Position numbers and translations under genes: made by a program
The notes under the pieces: generated by a model
Database searches by the model: none
What the model was told of the DNA's origin: nothing
What the model saw: the letters and a program-made list of their open reading frames with translations, nothing else
Source: Pseudomaricurvus hydrocarbonicus
GTDB lineage: Bacteria > Pseudomonadota > Gammaproteobacteria > Pseudomonadales > Cellvibrionaceae
Direction of reading: 5' to 3'
DNA length: 64,000 nucleotides
Assembly: GCF_011602365.1 (NCBI RefSeq)
Contig: NZ_JAAONZ010000005.1
Coordinates: forward strand, 62,001-126,000
Shown: piece after piece, positions 34,645 through 43,471 of the stretch
How positions within the stretch are numbered: position 1 is the first letter of the stretch
Layout: every line of letters starts with the position of its first letter

Positions 34645-37600
34645 TCAGGATACCTGTTGAGCCGCAATGTATTCAACACCGCTGTTTAACTTTGTCGGGT
34701 GCTGGAATCGTTCCATCAGGCTCGGCAATACCTGTTGGTAGGCTTCGACCGCTGCTTCCTTGACCGGACCATAACCGGCGATGTCACGCGCAGCGCTGGC
34801 CAGATTCACGGCGGCGGACAGGTTGTCGGCGTTCAGCTGGTCGGCGATGCCTTCCATCAACTGGCGGTACTCCACAATCAGCCGGCGCTCCATGCGGCGT
34901 TCGGCGGTGTAGCCGAACACATCAAACGCAGTGCCGCGCAGCCCTTTGAGCTTGGCCAAGAGTTTAAAGACGGTGACGATCCAGGGGCCGAAAGTGCGCT
35001 TTTTAGGCCGGCCGGTGGCCTTGTCTTGGCCCGGCAGCAGCGGCGGAGCCAGATTGAAGCTGAGTTTGAAGTCACCAGCAAACTGACTGCGGATCTGTTC
35101 CAAAAATTTTGGCTCGGTGTACAGCCGTGCGACCTCGTATTCGTCTTTATAAAGCATCAGCCGTGCCAGGGTCAGGGCGACTTCACGGACGAAGGTGTCG
35201 CTAGCTTTGGTGCTGGCGACTCGTTGACGGATAGTGTTGATAAAATCACGGTATGTTTTAGCGTAATCTTCGTTTTGATACGCCGTCAGCAAGCGGCTAC
35301 GGCTGCGCAGCACATCCTCTACGCTATCCAGTGGTACTGGTTCCGGGGTTGAGTCCAGTTCAGCTGCCAGGGCTTGTGGATCGTGAGCCGCCAGTCGACC
35401 CAGGGCGAAAGTCCGCAGGTTACCGTCGACAAAGGTGCCGTTAAGGCGAATGGCTTCTTCAATGGCCCTGATCGACAGGGGTAACAGACCTTGCTGCGCG
35501 GCATAACCGAGCATCAGCATGTTGGTGCCAATGCTGTCGCCAGTCAGGTCCGTCGCCAGTTTGCTGGCGTGCAGGCTGAACGCAGGGCCGCCGTCAATGG
35601 CTACCACAATGGCTTTGCGCAGCCGGGCTTCGCCCAGATCCAGGTGTTTGTTGGTCTGAAATTCTCCGGTGGGCGCCACATCGGTGTTCATGATGGCGGC
35701 GGTGTGACCCGGGCGCACACTTTTCAAAATCGCAGCGCCGGAGCCGACGATCAGGTCACAGGCAATCAGCAGATCGGCCATGCCCTCTGACAGTCGTGAA
35801 GTAAAAATACCTTTGGGGTTGGGCCCAATGCGGATGTGGCTAGTGACCGAGCCGCCTTTTTGCGCCATGCCGGTGAGATCGAGAATTGTGCAACCTTTGC
35901 CATCCAGGTGGGCTGCCATGCCCAGCAGCGCGCCGATGGTCAGTACTCCGGTGCCGCCGATACCGGCCACCTGAATGTTGTAACCGCGCGCATCCAGCGG
36001 GGCCAGTGCGGGCTCGGGCAACTGCTCGACCAGCTGCTGTAAACGGGCGGGGTCGCCGCTGGCGTGAAGGGCAATTTTGGCTCCGCTGACATTGACGAAC
36101 GATGGGCAGAAACCTTTGACGCAGCTGTAGTCTTTGTTGCAGGTGGACTGGTCAATTTTTCGCTTGCGGCCGAACTCGGTTTCCAGCGGCAACACGCTGA
36201 TGCAGTTCGATTGTACCGAGCAGTCACCACAGCCCTCACACACCTCGGGGTTGATAAACACCCGCTTGTCCGGGTCGTTCATCAGCCCGCGTTTACGACG
36301 CCGGCGTTTTTCGGTGGCGCAGGTCTGTTCGTAGACAATGGCGCTGACGCCTTTGCTTTCGCGCAGTTGACGTTGCAGGTTGTCCATTTCGTCGCGGTGG
36401 CGCAGGAAAGAGTGCGTGGGCAGCTTGGTGGACTTGTACTGGTCGGGGTTGTCCGACACCAGGTAAACCGGGCGCACACCTTCGGCCAGTATCTGCTGGA
36501 CCATGCCAATGGGGGTGAGCTGCTGTTCGACCGGCTGGCCGCCGGTCATGGCCACGGCGTCATTGTAGAGCACTTTGTAGGTGATGTTGGCGTTGGCAGC
36601 GACGGCGGCGCGTATCGCCAGGATGCCGGAATGGGAGTAGGTGCCATCGCCCATGTTCTGGAACATGTGGGGGGTGTCGACAAACTGGCTAACCGAATTC
36701 CAGGGTGAGCCCTCGTGCCCCATGGGCATGAATTGCATGGTGTCGCGATCCATCACCACGGCCGCCAAACCGTGACAGCCGATGCCGCCCATGGCCTTTG
36801 AGCCCTCAGGGATTTTGGTGCTGGTGTTGTGGGGACATCCGGAGCAGAAGAAGGCCGGGCGCACGGCGTTGCTGCCGAGTTCGGTGGCGCGTTGTTCCAG
36901 CGCCAGATAACCGTGGTAGTGGGTGTCGACGTGGTCATCCTGAATGCCCAGCTGATCCAGCAAGGTTTTGATGGCGTGACGCACCGTGCCCACCGACAGC
37001 TCGGCGATGGACGGCAGCAGTGACGCGCCCTTGAGGTCGCGTTTGCCGGTCAGGGCGGGGCGCTGATCGGCGCTGAGACCATACAGTTGCTGGGCGATCT
37101 GATCTTCCATTACCGGGCGTTTTTCTTCGACGACCAGTACCGTGTCACTGCCGGCGGCAAACGCCGTCAAACCTTGCGGGTCCATCGGCCACACCAGGCC
37201 TGGCTTGTAGAGACGTATGCCCAGACGCTGGCAGGCCTCGTCGTCCAGGCCCAAATCGGCCAGTGCCTGACGCACATCCAGATAGGCCTTGCCCGCTGAA
37301 ACGATGGACAGACGGCGACGCTCGCCGTCGATGATGACCCGATCGATGCCGGTCGTGCCGATACTGTTGGCGCGGGCAAAGGCCGTGGCGGCGGGCAGGC
37401 GATGATTCACCAGCCACTCCTCTTCCATCAGCGGCGGTAAATTTGGACGCAGGTTCAGGCCCTCGAGGGGAATTTCAACGTCGGTGGGGATCGCGTAGTC
37501 GTGAAAGGCGTCGGGCAATTCCACACAGCCGGACAGGTCCAGCGTGTCGGTGATGGTTTTGAGGCCGACATAGCAGCCGCTGTAGCGGGACATGGCCCAG

Positions 37601-38178
37601 CCAAACAGACCGTACTCGATAATTTCGCTGATGCTGGCGGGGTAGAGAATGGGTACCATCGCCGCCATTAACGTGTGCTCCGACTGATGCGCGCTGTCGG
37701 ACGATTTGCCGCCGTGATCGTCACCGGCGACAATCAGAAAACCGCCCTGGGCGGCGGCGCCCTCGAAGTTGCCCAGTTTCATGGACTCGCAGGCGCGATC
37801 CACACCGATACCCTTGCCGTACCAGAGTCCGAACACCCCGTCGAATTCAGACTGGCCGAACCATTTCAGCTCCTGAGTGCCGCGAATGGCGCTGACCGCC
37901 AGCTCTTCGTTGAGGCCCGGTTTAAAGACGATATTGTGTTCATCCAGCAGGGTTTGCGCGCTCCATAGGGCAGAGTCGTAGACGCCCAACGGTGAGCCCC
38001 GATAACCGGAGATATAGCCGGCGGTCTTGAGCCCGGCAGCGCGGTCGCGGCGAATCTGGTCCAGCGGCAAGCGCACCAGCGCCTGATTGGAGGTCATGAA
38101 CACCTGCCCGTCGGGCTGGGTGTATTTGTCGTCCAGTGTGGTTACGGTTTTATCGAGGGTCGCTTCAGGCTTTGTCAT
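34645..38178 (-). CDS. Indolepyruvate ferredoxin oxidoreductase family protein (single-chain fusion)
   Basis: 1177 residues combining what are separate chains in archaeal enzymes. The N-terminal pyrimidine-binding part (YISGYRGSPLGVYD) is followed by a thiamine-diphosphate domain (GCHGLAAVVMDRDTMQFMPMGHEG... and MGDGTYSHSG...). A ferredoxin insert carries CEGCGDCSVQSNC and later CNKDYSCVKGFCPSF. The C-terminal gamma-type domain starts VAGIGGTGVLTIGALLGMAAH. The family decarboxylates aryl or branched 2-oxoacids to acyl-CoA with ferredoxin as acceptor; single-chain versions occur in aerobic proteobacteria. ATG 38178 is chosen as the start, though no good ribosome-binding site precedes it. CTAG repeats lie at both ends of the gene. 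Confidence 0.92.
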   Translation of the reverse strand: MTKPEATLDKTVTTLDDKYTQPDGQVFMTSNQALVRLPLDQIRRDRAAGLKTAGYISGYRGSPLGVYDSALWSAQTLLDEHNIVFKPGLNEELAVSAIRGTQELKWFGQSEFDGVFGLWYGKGIGVDRACESMKLGNFEGAAAQGGFLIVAGDDHGGKSSDSAHQSEHTLMAAMVPILYPASISEIIEYGLFGWAMSRYSGCYVGLKTITDTLDLSGCVELPDAFHDYAIPTDVEIPLEGLNLRPNLPPLMEEEWLVNHRLPAATAFARANSIGTTGIDRVIIDGERRRLSIVSAGKAYLDVRQALADLGLDDEACQRLGIRLYKPGLVWPMDPQGLTAFAAGSDTVLVVEEKRPVMEDQIAQQLYGLSADQRPALTGKRDLKGASLLPSIAELSVGTVRHAIKTLLDQLGIQDDHVDTHYHGYLALEQRATELGSNAVRPAFFCSGCPHNTSTKIPEGSKAMGGIGCHGLAAVVMDRDTMQFMPMGHEGSPWNSVSQFVDTPHMFQNMGDGTYSHSGILAIRAAVAANANITYKVLYNDAVAMTGGQPVEQQLTPIGMVQQILAEGVRPVYLVSDNPDQYKSTKLPTHSFLRHRDEMDNLQRQLRESKGVSAIVYEQTCATEKRRRRKRGLMNDPDKRVFINPEVCEGCGDCSVQSNCISVLPLETEFGRKRKIDQSTCNKDYSCVKGFCPSFVNVSGAKIALHASGDPARLQQLVEQLPEPALAPLDARGYNIQVAGIGGTGVLTIGALLGMAAHLDGKGCTILDLTGMAQKGGSVTSHIRIGPNPKGIFTSRLSEGMADLLIACDLIVGSGAAILKSVRPGHTAAIMNTDVAPTGEFQTNKHLDLGEARLRKAIVVAIDGGPAFSLHASKLATDLTGDSIGTNMLMLGYAAQQGLLPLSIRAIEEAIRLNGTFVDGNLRTFALGRLAAHDPQALAAELDSTPEPVPLDSVEDVLRSRSRLLTAYQNEDYAKTYRDFINTIRQRVASTKASDTFVREVALTLARLMLYKDEYEVARLYTEPKFLEQIRSQFAGDFKLSFNLAPPLLPGQDKATGRPKKRTFGPWIVTVFKLLAKLKGLRGTAFDVFGYTAERRMERRLIVEYRQLMEGIADQLNADNLSAAVNLASAARDIAGYGPVKEAAVEAYQQVLPSLMERFQHPTKLNSGVEYIAAQQVS

Positions 38179-38241
38179 GGGATTACTGCATCTGGATTCG
38201 AACTGCGGCCAGCGGCGAAACAGCCAGCTGGCCAATGAATG

Positions 38242-38280
38242 CTAGGTTTTAGATACTAGGATCTAGAAACTAGTTACTAG
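38242..38280. repeat. CTAG-phased imperfect heptamer array
   Basis: CTAG occurs at 38242, 38256, 38263, 38270 and 38277, spaced by 14, 7, 7 and 7 bases (units ATACTAG, GATCTAG, AAACTAG, TTACTAG). It is the upstream counterpart of the array at 34538-34586. Confidence 0.75.
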
Positions 38281-38281
38281 G

Positions 38282-38764
38282 TTATGGACGGGTCGGGTCG
38301 GCGGTTAATTGATCCAGCGGGAAATCACAGTCGGCGGTGGTTTCCTGGATTTCTATCACATTGCCTTCCGGGTCGCGTCCGTAAATGGATTTCACGTGGC
38401 CGACATCGATCGGGGCCGATTCGCTGAAGGTCATGCCGACGCTTTTCAGGCGTGTGTATTCGGCGTCGATGTCAGTCACATCGACGCAAAAATGCGTATA
38501 ACCCTTGTCGTAGGGGTTCAGTGGCTCAGTGGAATTGGGTGCCGGCGCACTGTACTGAAACAGCTCCATATAGCAGCTGCCGGCCTTGAGCATGCAGCCC
38601 CGGGCCGCGGAGTTGGGAACATCCACTATGCGATCGATAAATTCATCATTGCTCCATTGAAACGGCTCGCCCACCAGCTCAAAGCCAAAGGCATCCCGGT
38701 AGAACTGAATCATTCGGTCCATGTCGTGAACATGGACGCCAACGTGGTGTATGCCTCTGATCAT
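38282..38764 (-). CDS. VOC-family protein (glyoxalase/dioxygenase-like)
   Basis: 160 residues. The motif HHVGVHVHDMDRMIQFYRDAFGFELVG opens the fold with the first metal His; CYMELFQY gives the Glu in the first half, HFCVDVTDID the second-half His and NVIEIQETTAD the last Glu. All four ligands of a type-I VOC site are therefore present. The family includes glyoxalases, epimerases and extradiol dioxygenases. The start ATG 38764 is clear. It ends just before the CTAG array and may be transcribed together with the large oxidoreductase gene. Confidence 0.85.
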   Translation of the reverse strand: MIRGIHHVGVHVHDMDRMIQFYRDAFGFELVGEPFQWSNDEFIDRIVDVPNSAARGCMLKAGSCYMELFQYSAPAPNSTEPLNPYDKGYTHFCVDVTDIDAEYTRLKSVGMTFSESAPIDVGHVKSIYGRDPEGNVIEIQETTADCDFPLDQLTADPTRP

Positions 38765-39084
38765 GTGATTATCCCTCCCATAGGGTTGTTATTATCTGGT
38801 GCAGCTGAACATGATGTTTCCGGTGAGAATGTTTCCGTGCCCGGCACGCGCATCAGGCTGTTTTCACAAAAGCTCGCCAAACTGCTGTAGAGCTAGTCTA
38901 ACGGGGGGGATTATGGCGGATAAAGGGGCTCTCGGAGACAGGCAAGCACGTGTGCGACTGCAGTCATTTTGGCGTGTATAGGGGGGTGCCATAATGTCGG
39001 TCAGATACGGCAGTGCCCGGAGATCACGGCGTTTGTGGGTGACAGGGCCGAATAATAACGACAGACATCCTGGTGGAGAAGACG
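38765..39084. other. Intergenic region between divergent VOC and Rieske genes
   Basis: No gene supported. The region must hold divergent promoters. A run GTATAGGGGGGTGCCATAAT near 38977-38996 contains a possible -10 (CATAAT). GGAG lies 6 nt before the ATG at 39085. Confidence 0.35.
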
Positions 39085-40503
39085 ATGAGCGAACAGGTAT
39101 TAGATCAGCAAATAGCACATGGTGAAGCCCGCTGCCCCGATGAGCCCACTACGCAGGATATCATCGCCAGCGATAAGGTGGGTGCGCCTGACTGGGTTCG
39201 CTCAGAGTCCTATGAGTATCTGGGGAGCGAGGACATTTCCACGGAGCGTTACTACGATCCCGAGTACGCCAAAAAAGAATACGACACCCTGTGGAAGCGC
39301 ACCTGGCAGTTTGCCTGCCGCGAGGAGCACATTCCTGAGCCCGGTGATTACTACGTCTACGATCTGGGGCGTTATTCATTCATCATCACCCGGGTGTCTG
39401 AAAATGACATTCGCGCCTATTACAACGCCTGTCTGCACCGCGGCACCAAGCTGCGGGCGTCGGGTACAGAAGGTTGCACTCAGGAGTTTAAGTGTTCGTT
39501 TCACGGCTGGAGCTGGAATCTCGATGGCAGCCTGAAGCAATCCACCTGTGAGTGGGATTTCCCCCATGTGCAGGCGGACAAGTTCTCACTGCCGCAGACC
39601 CGTGTGGAAACCCTGGCCGGCTTTGTGTTCATCAATATGGATCAGAATGCGCCGTCTCTGGAAGATTATCTGGGCCCTGAATTCATGGCGCACATCAACA
39701 GCTGGGGACTGGAAAACCGCTACATTCAGTGTCATGTGTCGAAATTGATTCCAGCCAACTGGAAGTTGACCATGGAAGCCTTTATGGAGGCCTACCATGT
39801 GATCGATACCCACCCACAGGTGGCAGTCTCCAACGGCGATGCCAACTCCCAGTACGACGTTTACGGTGACCATGTGAACCGCTTTATTTCACCTCTGGGG
39901 GTGCTCAGTCCGCACCTGAAAGGCCAGTACAGCGAGCAGGACATTCTCGATCAGTTTACCGTGGGGGATGCCTCGGTGCTGGGGGATATCGACCGCACTC
40001 TGGCCGAGGGCGAAAGCGCCCGTCAACGCATGGCCGACACCATGCGGGCGATGTTTGAGCAGGCGACCAACACCGATCTGAGCAGAGTGTCCGATTCCGA
40101 ATTGCTGGATTGTTTCTCTTACACCCTGTTCCCGAACACCTTTGTGTTTCCGGGGATTTCATTGCCGATGGTGTACCGCTTCCGGCCGGACCCGAAAGAT
40201 CACCGCATGACCATCTATGAGGTGTTCTTCCTGCGGCCAGTGCCCAAAGACGGTGAGCGCCCGGATCCGGCCGAGCCTGTCTATCTGGACGAGGTGCAGT
40301 CCTTTACCGAGGCTGAAGGCATGGACCCCGGCTTTGGTGCCATTCTGGATCAGGACACCGAAAACCTGATTCTGCAACAGCAGGGCATTGAGGCCAGTGC
40401 CAAGCCGGGTCTGACGCTGGGCAATTATCAGGAAATCCGGGTACGTCATTTTGAAATGACGGTCGATAAATATGTCTCTGGACAGTCCGTGTCGGGTCAA
40501 TAA
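39085..40503 (+). CDS. Rieske ring-hydroxylating oxygenase, alpha subunit
   Basis: 472 residues. The Rieske ligands are C116-x-H118 (CLHRG) and C137-x2-H140 (CSFHGW). The iron site is in TMEAFMEAYHVIDTHPQ. It differs strongly from the oxygenase at 7879 except at these motifs. The family hydroxylates aromatics, sterols or N-methyl compounds. The Rieske ferredoxin gene starts 40 nt after its stop, and acyl-CoA dehydrogenase genes follow, so the product is probably degraded through CoA thioesters. No beta subunit or reductase is present. ATG 39085 has GGAG 6 nt upstream. Confidence 0.92.
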   Translation: MSEQVLDQQIAHGEARCPDEPTTQDIIASDKVGAPDWVRSESYEYLGSEDISTERYYDPEYAKKEYDTLWKRTWQFACREEHIPEPGDYYVYDLGRYSFIITRVSENDIRAYYNACLHRGTKLRASGTEGCTQEFKCSFHGWSWNLDGSLKQSTCEWDFPHVQADKFSLPQTRVETLAGFVFINMDQNAPSLEDYLGPEFMAHINSWGLENRYIQCHVSKLIPANWKLTMEAFMEAYHVIDTHPQVAVSNGDANSQYDVYGDHVNRFISPLGVLSPHLKGQYSEQDILDQFTVGDASVLGDIDRTLAEGESARQRMADTMRAMFEQATNTDLSRVSDSELLDCFSYTLFPNTFVFPGISLPMVYRFRPDPKDHRMTIYEVFFLRPVPKDGERPDPAEPVYLDEVQSFTEAEGMDPGFGAILDQDTENLILQQQGIEASAKPGLTLGNYQEIRVRHFEMTVDKYVSGQSVSGQ

Positions 40504-40543
40504 GGAACGAATTTGAGGTTTAGGCAGTATGAATGGAGAAGAG

Positions 40544-40864
40544 ATGATCCCGGTGACGGCCGCATTTACGCGTTTTTGTGAAGTCTCACAAGTGCCGCCC
40601 AATGGTAAAAAGGCGGCTAAGATTAACGGTGTCTGGGTATTGGTGTGCCACAGCAAGGACCGCTATTTTGCGGTCTCCAATATTTGTTCGCATCAGGTGA
40701 AGCCGCTGATCAACGGTCGGGTGCGCAATTGTGCCATTACCTGTCCGGTGCATGGGGCCAAGTTTAATCTGGAAACCGGTGAGGCTCTCAACCTGCCGGC
40801 CACCAAGCCGATTGATACCTACGAATTGCGAATAGTCGATGATTGGATCGAAGTAAAGGTATAA
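40544..40864 (+). CDS. Rieske-type [2Fe-2S] ferredoxin
   Basis: 106 residues. The cluster ligands are C48-x-H50 (ICSHQ) and C67-x2-H70 (CPVHG). This small form is the electron carrier of multicomponent Rieske oxygenases, linking a reductase to the oxygenase. ATG 40544 is chosen because GGAG is 5 nt upstream; ATG 40529 is also in frame and would add five residues. Next to the oxygenase and in the same direction, it is most likely its partner. A two-unit 22-bp repeat starts 4 nt after its stop. Confidence 0.9.
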   Translation: MIPVTAAFTRFCEVSQVPPNGKKAAKINGVWVLVCHSKDRYFAVSNICSHQVKPLINGRVRNCAITCPVHGAKFNLETGEALNLPATKPIDTYELRIVDDWIEVKV

Positions 40865-40867
40865 CTA

Positions 40868-40911
40868 GTCACCACTGTTGTATACAATTGTCACCACTGT
40901 TGCATATAATA
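40868..40911 (+). repeat. 22-bp tandem repeat with TATAAT in promoter position before ACAD genes
   Basis: GTCACCACTGTTG occurs at 40868-40880 and again at 40890-40902, followed by TATACAATT and CATATAATA respectively, so two 22-bp units. The second contains TATAAT (40905-40910), 34 nt before the acyl-CoA dehydrogenase start. It looks like a promoter with a doubled operator. Confidence 0.6.
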
Positions 40912-40943
40912 ACTGTCTGGACTTACACCAAAGGGCTTTATCC

Positions 40944-42134
40944 ATGATGTCGGAGAGTGATACCCAAACTTTGCGCCAGGAGGTACGTACCTGGCTGCAA
41001 GACAATGTTCCCAGCGGCTGGCGCGATGCCATGACTGGGGTGGATCAGGAATCGTTTGTACAGCTGCAGCGCGAGTGGTTCGGCAAGCTGTCCAAAGCGG
41101 GTTATGCCACACCCCATTGGCCCGAAGGCTGGCCCGGCGGAGGTCGCTCTCTGGCAGAACAAAAGGTCATTTACGAAGAAGTGGCCCGTGCCGATGCGCC
41201 GCGACTGATCATGTATTTTGTGGCTTTGTACCACGCTGCCTGTACGCTGATGGAGTGTGGTACCGAGGCCCAGAAAGAGAAATACCTGCCGGGTATCCTC
41301 AATGGTGAGATTTGGTGTCAGGGCTTCTCCGAGCCCAACGCCGGCTCTGACCTGGCTTCCCTCAAAACCCGCGCCGAGCGCCGCGGTGACAAATACATCA
41401 TCAACGGTCAGAAAACCTGGTCCACCATGGCCCAGTACGCCGACCGCTGCCTGTTGCTGGCACGCACTGACAGTTCCGGTCCCCCGCAGGCGGGCCAGAC
41501 CTATCTGCTGCTGGACATGAAGTCCCCTGGTGTCACGGTGGTACCGATCAATCAGATTACCGGTGACGACGAGTTTGCCGAGATCTTCTTTGATAATGTC
41601 GAAGTCCCGGTGGAAGATCTGGTCGGTGAAGAAGGCCAGGGCTGGGCAGTCGCACAGGCGACCTTGGCATCCGAGCGTGGACTGACACTGGTGGAGCTGA
41701 GCCAGCGCATGCGTTACGCACTGCCGATGCTGGCCGAGACACTGAAAGAGCGCGGTCTGTTGGAAGATACAGCGTTGCGCCGCGACCTGGGTAAAGTCAT
41801 TGCCCGTGTCGATGCCTGTTGTGCCCTGGCGGATCAGTATTTATTAAAACGTATCTCCGGCGAAGAAAAGGTTGGTGATGCCTCCATGGTGAAACTCTGC
41901 TACGCGCAAACACTGCGTGAGTACACCAAACTGGGTCGTCGCATCAGCGGCTTGCAGGGTCAGTTTGATCCTGACTTTATGCGCGGTGCGACACAGGAAA
42001 CGGGTAACTGGACCCTGGATTTCATGAACTCCTACAACTGGTCAATCGCCGGTGGCAGTAATGAAATTCAGCGCAACATCATTTCCGAGCGTGTCTTGGG
42101 AATGCCCCGTGAACCCAAAACCTGGAAACTGTAA
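40944..42134 (+). CDS. Acyl-CoA dehydrogenase, alpha-type subunit
   Basis: 396 residues. Central FAD/substrate motifs are WCQGFSEPNAGSDLASLKTRAERRGDKYIINGQKTW and the C-terminus carries YNWSIAGGSNEIQRNIISERVLGMPR, the standard R/GGSNEIQ FAD-binding ending. ATG 40944 with AAGGG upstream is used. The second, shorter acyl-CoA dehydrogenase starts 10 nt after its stop, an arrangement typical of heteromeric alpha2beta2 acyl-CoA dehydrogenases of sterol side-chain degradation. It would make the double bond in a branched or ring-bearing acyl-CoA. Confidence 0.92.
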   Translation: MMSESDTQTLRQEVRTWLQDNVPSGWRDAMTGVDQESFVQLQREWFGKLSKAGYATPHWPEGWPGGGRSLAEQKVIYEEVARADAPRLIMYFVALYHAACTLMECGTEAQKEKYLPGILNGEIWCQGFSEPNAGSDLASLKTRAERRGDKYIINGQKTWSTMAQYADRCLLLARTDSSGPPQAGQTYLLLDMKSPGVTVVPINQITGDDEFAEIFFDNVEVPVEDLVGEEGQGWAVAQATLASERGLTLVELSQRMRYALPMLAETLKERGLLEDTALRRDLGKVIARVDACCALADQYLLKRISGEEKVGDASMVKLCYAQTLREYTKLGRRISGLQGQFDPDFMRGATQETGNWTLDFMNSYNWSIAGGSNEIQRNIISERVLGMPREPKTWKL

Positions 42135-42144
42135 GGAGGCCGCT

Positions 42145-43188
42145 ATGAGTGAGTTGAACGAATATCTGAACGAATTGAAAGCCTCCGCCCGCCAGGTTAT
42201 GGATGGCGAAGGCACCGCCGCTGAAGAAGCGACTCTCTGGCCATTGACGGTGGAACTGGGCTGGTTATTGACGGCGGTTCCCGAAGAGCTGGATGGCTTG
42301 GGACTGGGGGTGCATGGCGTCAGCATGTTGCACACCGAACTGGGTCGTGGTTTGGCCCAGGTGCCGTTTTTGGCAGCGACGCTGGCAGTGGATGCCCTTG
42401 TACAAAGCGACATTGATACTAAAGCCGAACTGATCAGTCGTTTCACCACCGGTGACGCCGTCACCGCACCCCTGGCCGATGTGTCGACGGTAACGTTAAC
42501 TGACACGCTTAACGGCAAGCTCTCGGTGGTGCCGTCGGCGGATACCGCCAGCGACGTTCTGGTGTGTGTGGACGATTGTGTGGTGCTAGTGAAGCTGCAT
42601 CAGGCAGGTGTCGAACTCTCTGCCCGAGGCACCTGGGACACCACCCGTCGCTTGTTTGATGTGACCTTCAGCAATGTGGTTTTGGCCAATCAGGTGGTGC
42701 TCGCGCGCGGTGACGCGGCGGTTGCAATGATTGCGCGCCTGCAAAGCCTGCGCGATTTCGCTCTGGCCGCGGATTGTGTTGGCGCTGCCGCCGGCTTGCT
42801 GGATATCACCATTGAGCACCTGAATACCCGGGAACAGTTCGGTCGACCGCTGGCCCTGTTTCAGGCTCTCAAGCATCGCTGCGCGGATATGAAAACGCTG
42901 ATTGACGCCGCCGAAGCGTTGTTGGCTGACAGTCTGTCACGCATCACTGACGAACAACTGGCTGAAATCGATTCACAATTGCTGGCAAAAAAAGCCAAGC
43001 TGGTGGCTTGCTCCATGTTTGCCGATGTGTCGGAAGAAGCGCTGCAGTTGCACGGCGGTATTGGCATGGCTTCGGAGCATCCCTGTCACCTGTTCCTGAA
43101 GCGCTCCATGTTGAATGAGCACCTGGGCAGTGGCAATGGCAACTACGAGCTGGACATTGCCGATCACTTTTTGGCGCAGTTGGCTTAA
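42145..43188 (+). CDS. Acyl-CoA dehydrogenase, short beta-type subunit
   Basis: 347 residues, fold of acyl-CoA dehydrogenases (LGLGVHGVSMLHTELGRGLAQVPFLAATLAVD; LQLHGGIGMASEHPCHLFLKR near the end) but without the NAGSD-type middle motif and without the GGSNEIQ ending. These are features of the non-catalytic-looking partner in heteromeric enzymes. ATG 42145 has AAGGAGG upstream. It is separated from the alpha gene by 10 nt, so the two are probably co-expressed as one complex. A 45-nt hairpin lies 60 nt after its stop. Confidence 0.88.
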   Translation: MSELNEYLNELKASARQVMDGEGTAAEEATLWPLTVELGWLLTAVPEELDGLGLGVHGVSMLHTELGRGLAQVPFLAATLAVDALVQSDIDTKAELISRFTTGDAVTAPLADVSTVTLTDTLNGKLSVVPSADTASDVLVCVDDCVVLVKLHQAGVELSARGTWDTTRRLFDVTFSNVVLANQVVLARGDAAVAMIARLQSLRDFALAADCVGAAAGLLDITIEHLNTREQFGRPLALFQALKHRCADMKTLIDAAEALLADSLSRITDEQLAEIDSQLLAKKAKLVACSMFADVSEEALQLHGGIGMASEHPCHLFLKRSMLNEHLGSGNGNYELDIADHFLAQLA

Positions 43189-43247
43189 CGCACGCTTGGT
43201 AGTAATAGCGTTGGCTTAAAACAGCACTGCGTTAAAATAAAAATGCG

Positions 43248-43292
43248 CCTGAATGCAGCTGATTTCTTATTTAAGAAACAGCTGCATTCAGG
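43248..43292. terminator. Long inverted repeat after acyl-CoA dehydrogenase genes
   Basis: CCTGAATGCAGCTG (43248-43261) pairs perfectly with CAGCTGCATTCAGG (43279-43292), and TTTCTT pairs with AAGAAA inside it, giving 20 bp with one bulged A and an ATTT loop. No T-run follows on the + strand; on the - strand CGCATTTTTATTTT follows. A terminator or an mRNA processing hairpin. Confidence 0.6.
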
Positions 43293-43471
43293 AAGCACTT
43301 CCAAACTTATCCTGATTCAAAGAGTGTCAACGCAGATTGGCGAGTGGACTTTGGTTCCATCGACAGTATTTAAACCGATTTGGTTTAGATCGGCTATGAT
43401 TAACAGAACATGTTCAGATAAGTTCTTGAATACGTTCTGATTAATCATTCACCTTCTGTCTCAGGATTTCC

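Noticed and set aside
34645-38235. Start of the oxidoreductase at 38235
   Set aside because: The first 19 residues have no family match; ATG 38178 begins the conserved part.
43243-43440. Small + strand open frame spanning the hairpin
   Set aside because: No ribosome-binding site, no domain, and it reads through an inverted repeat.
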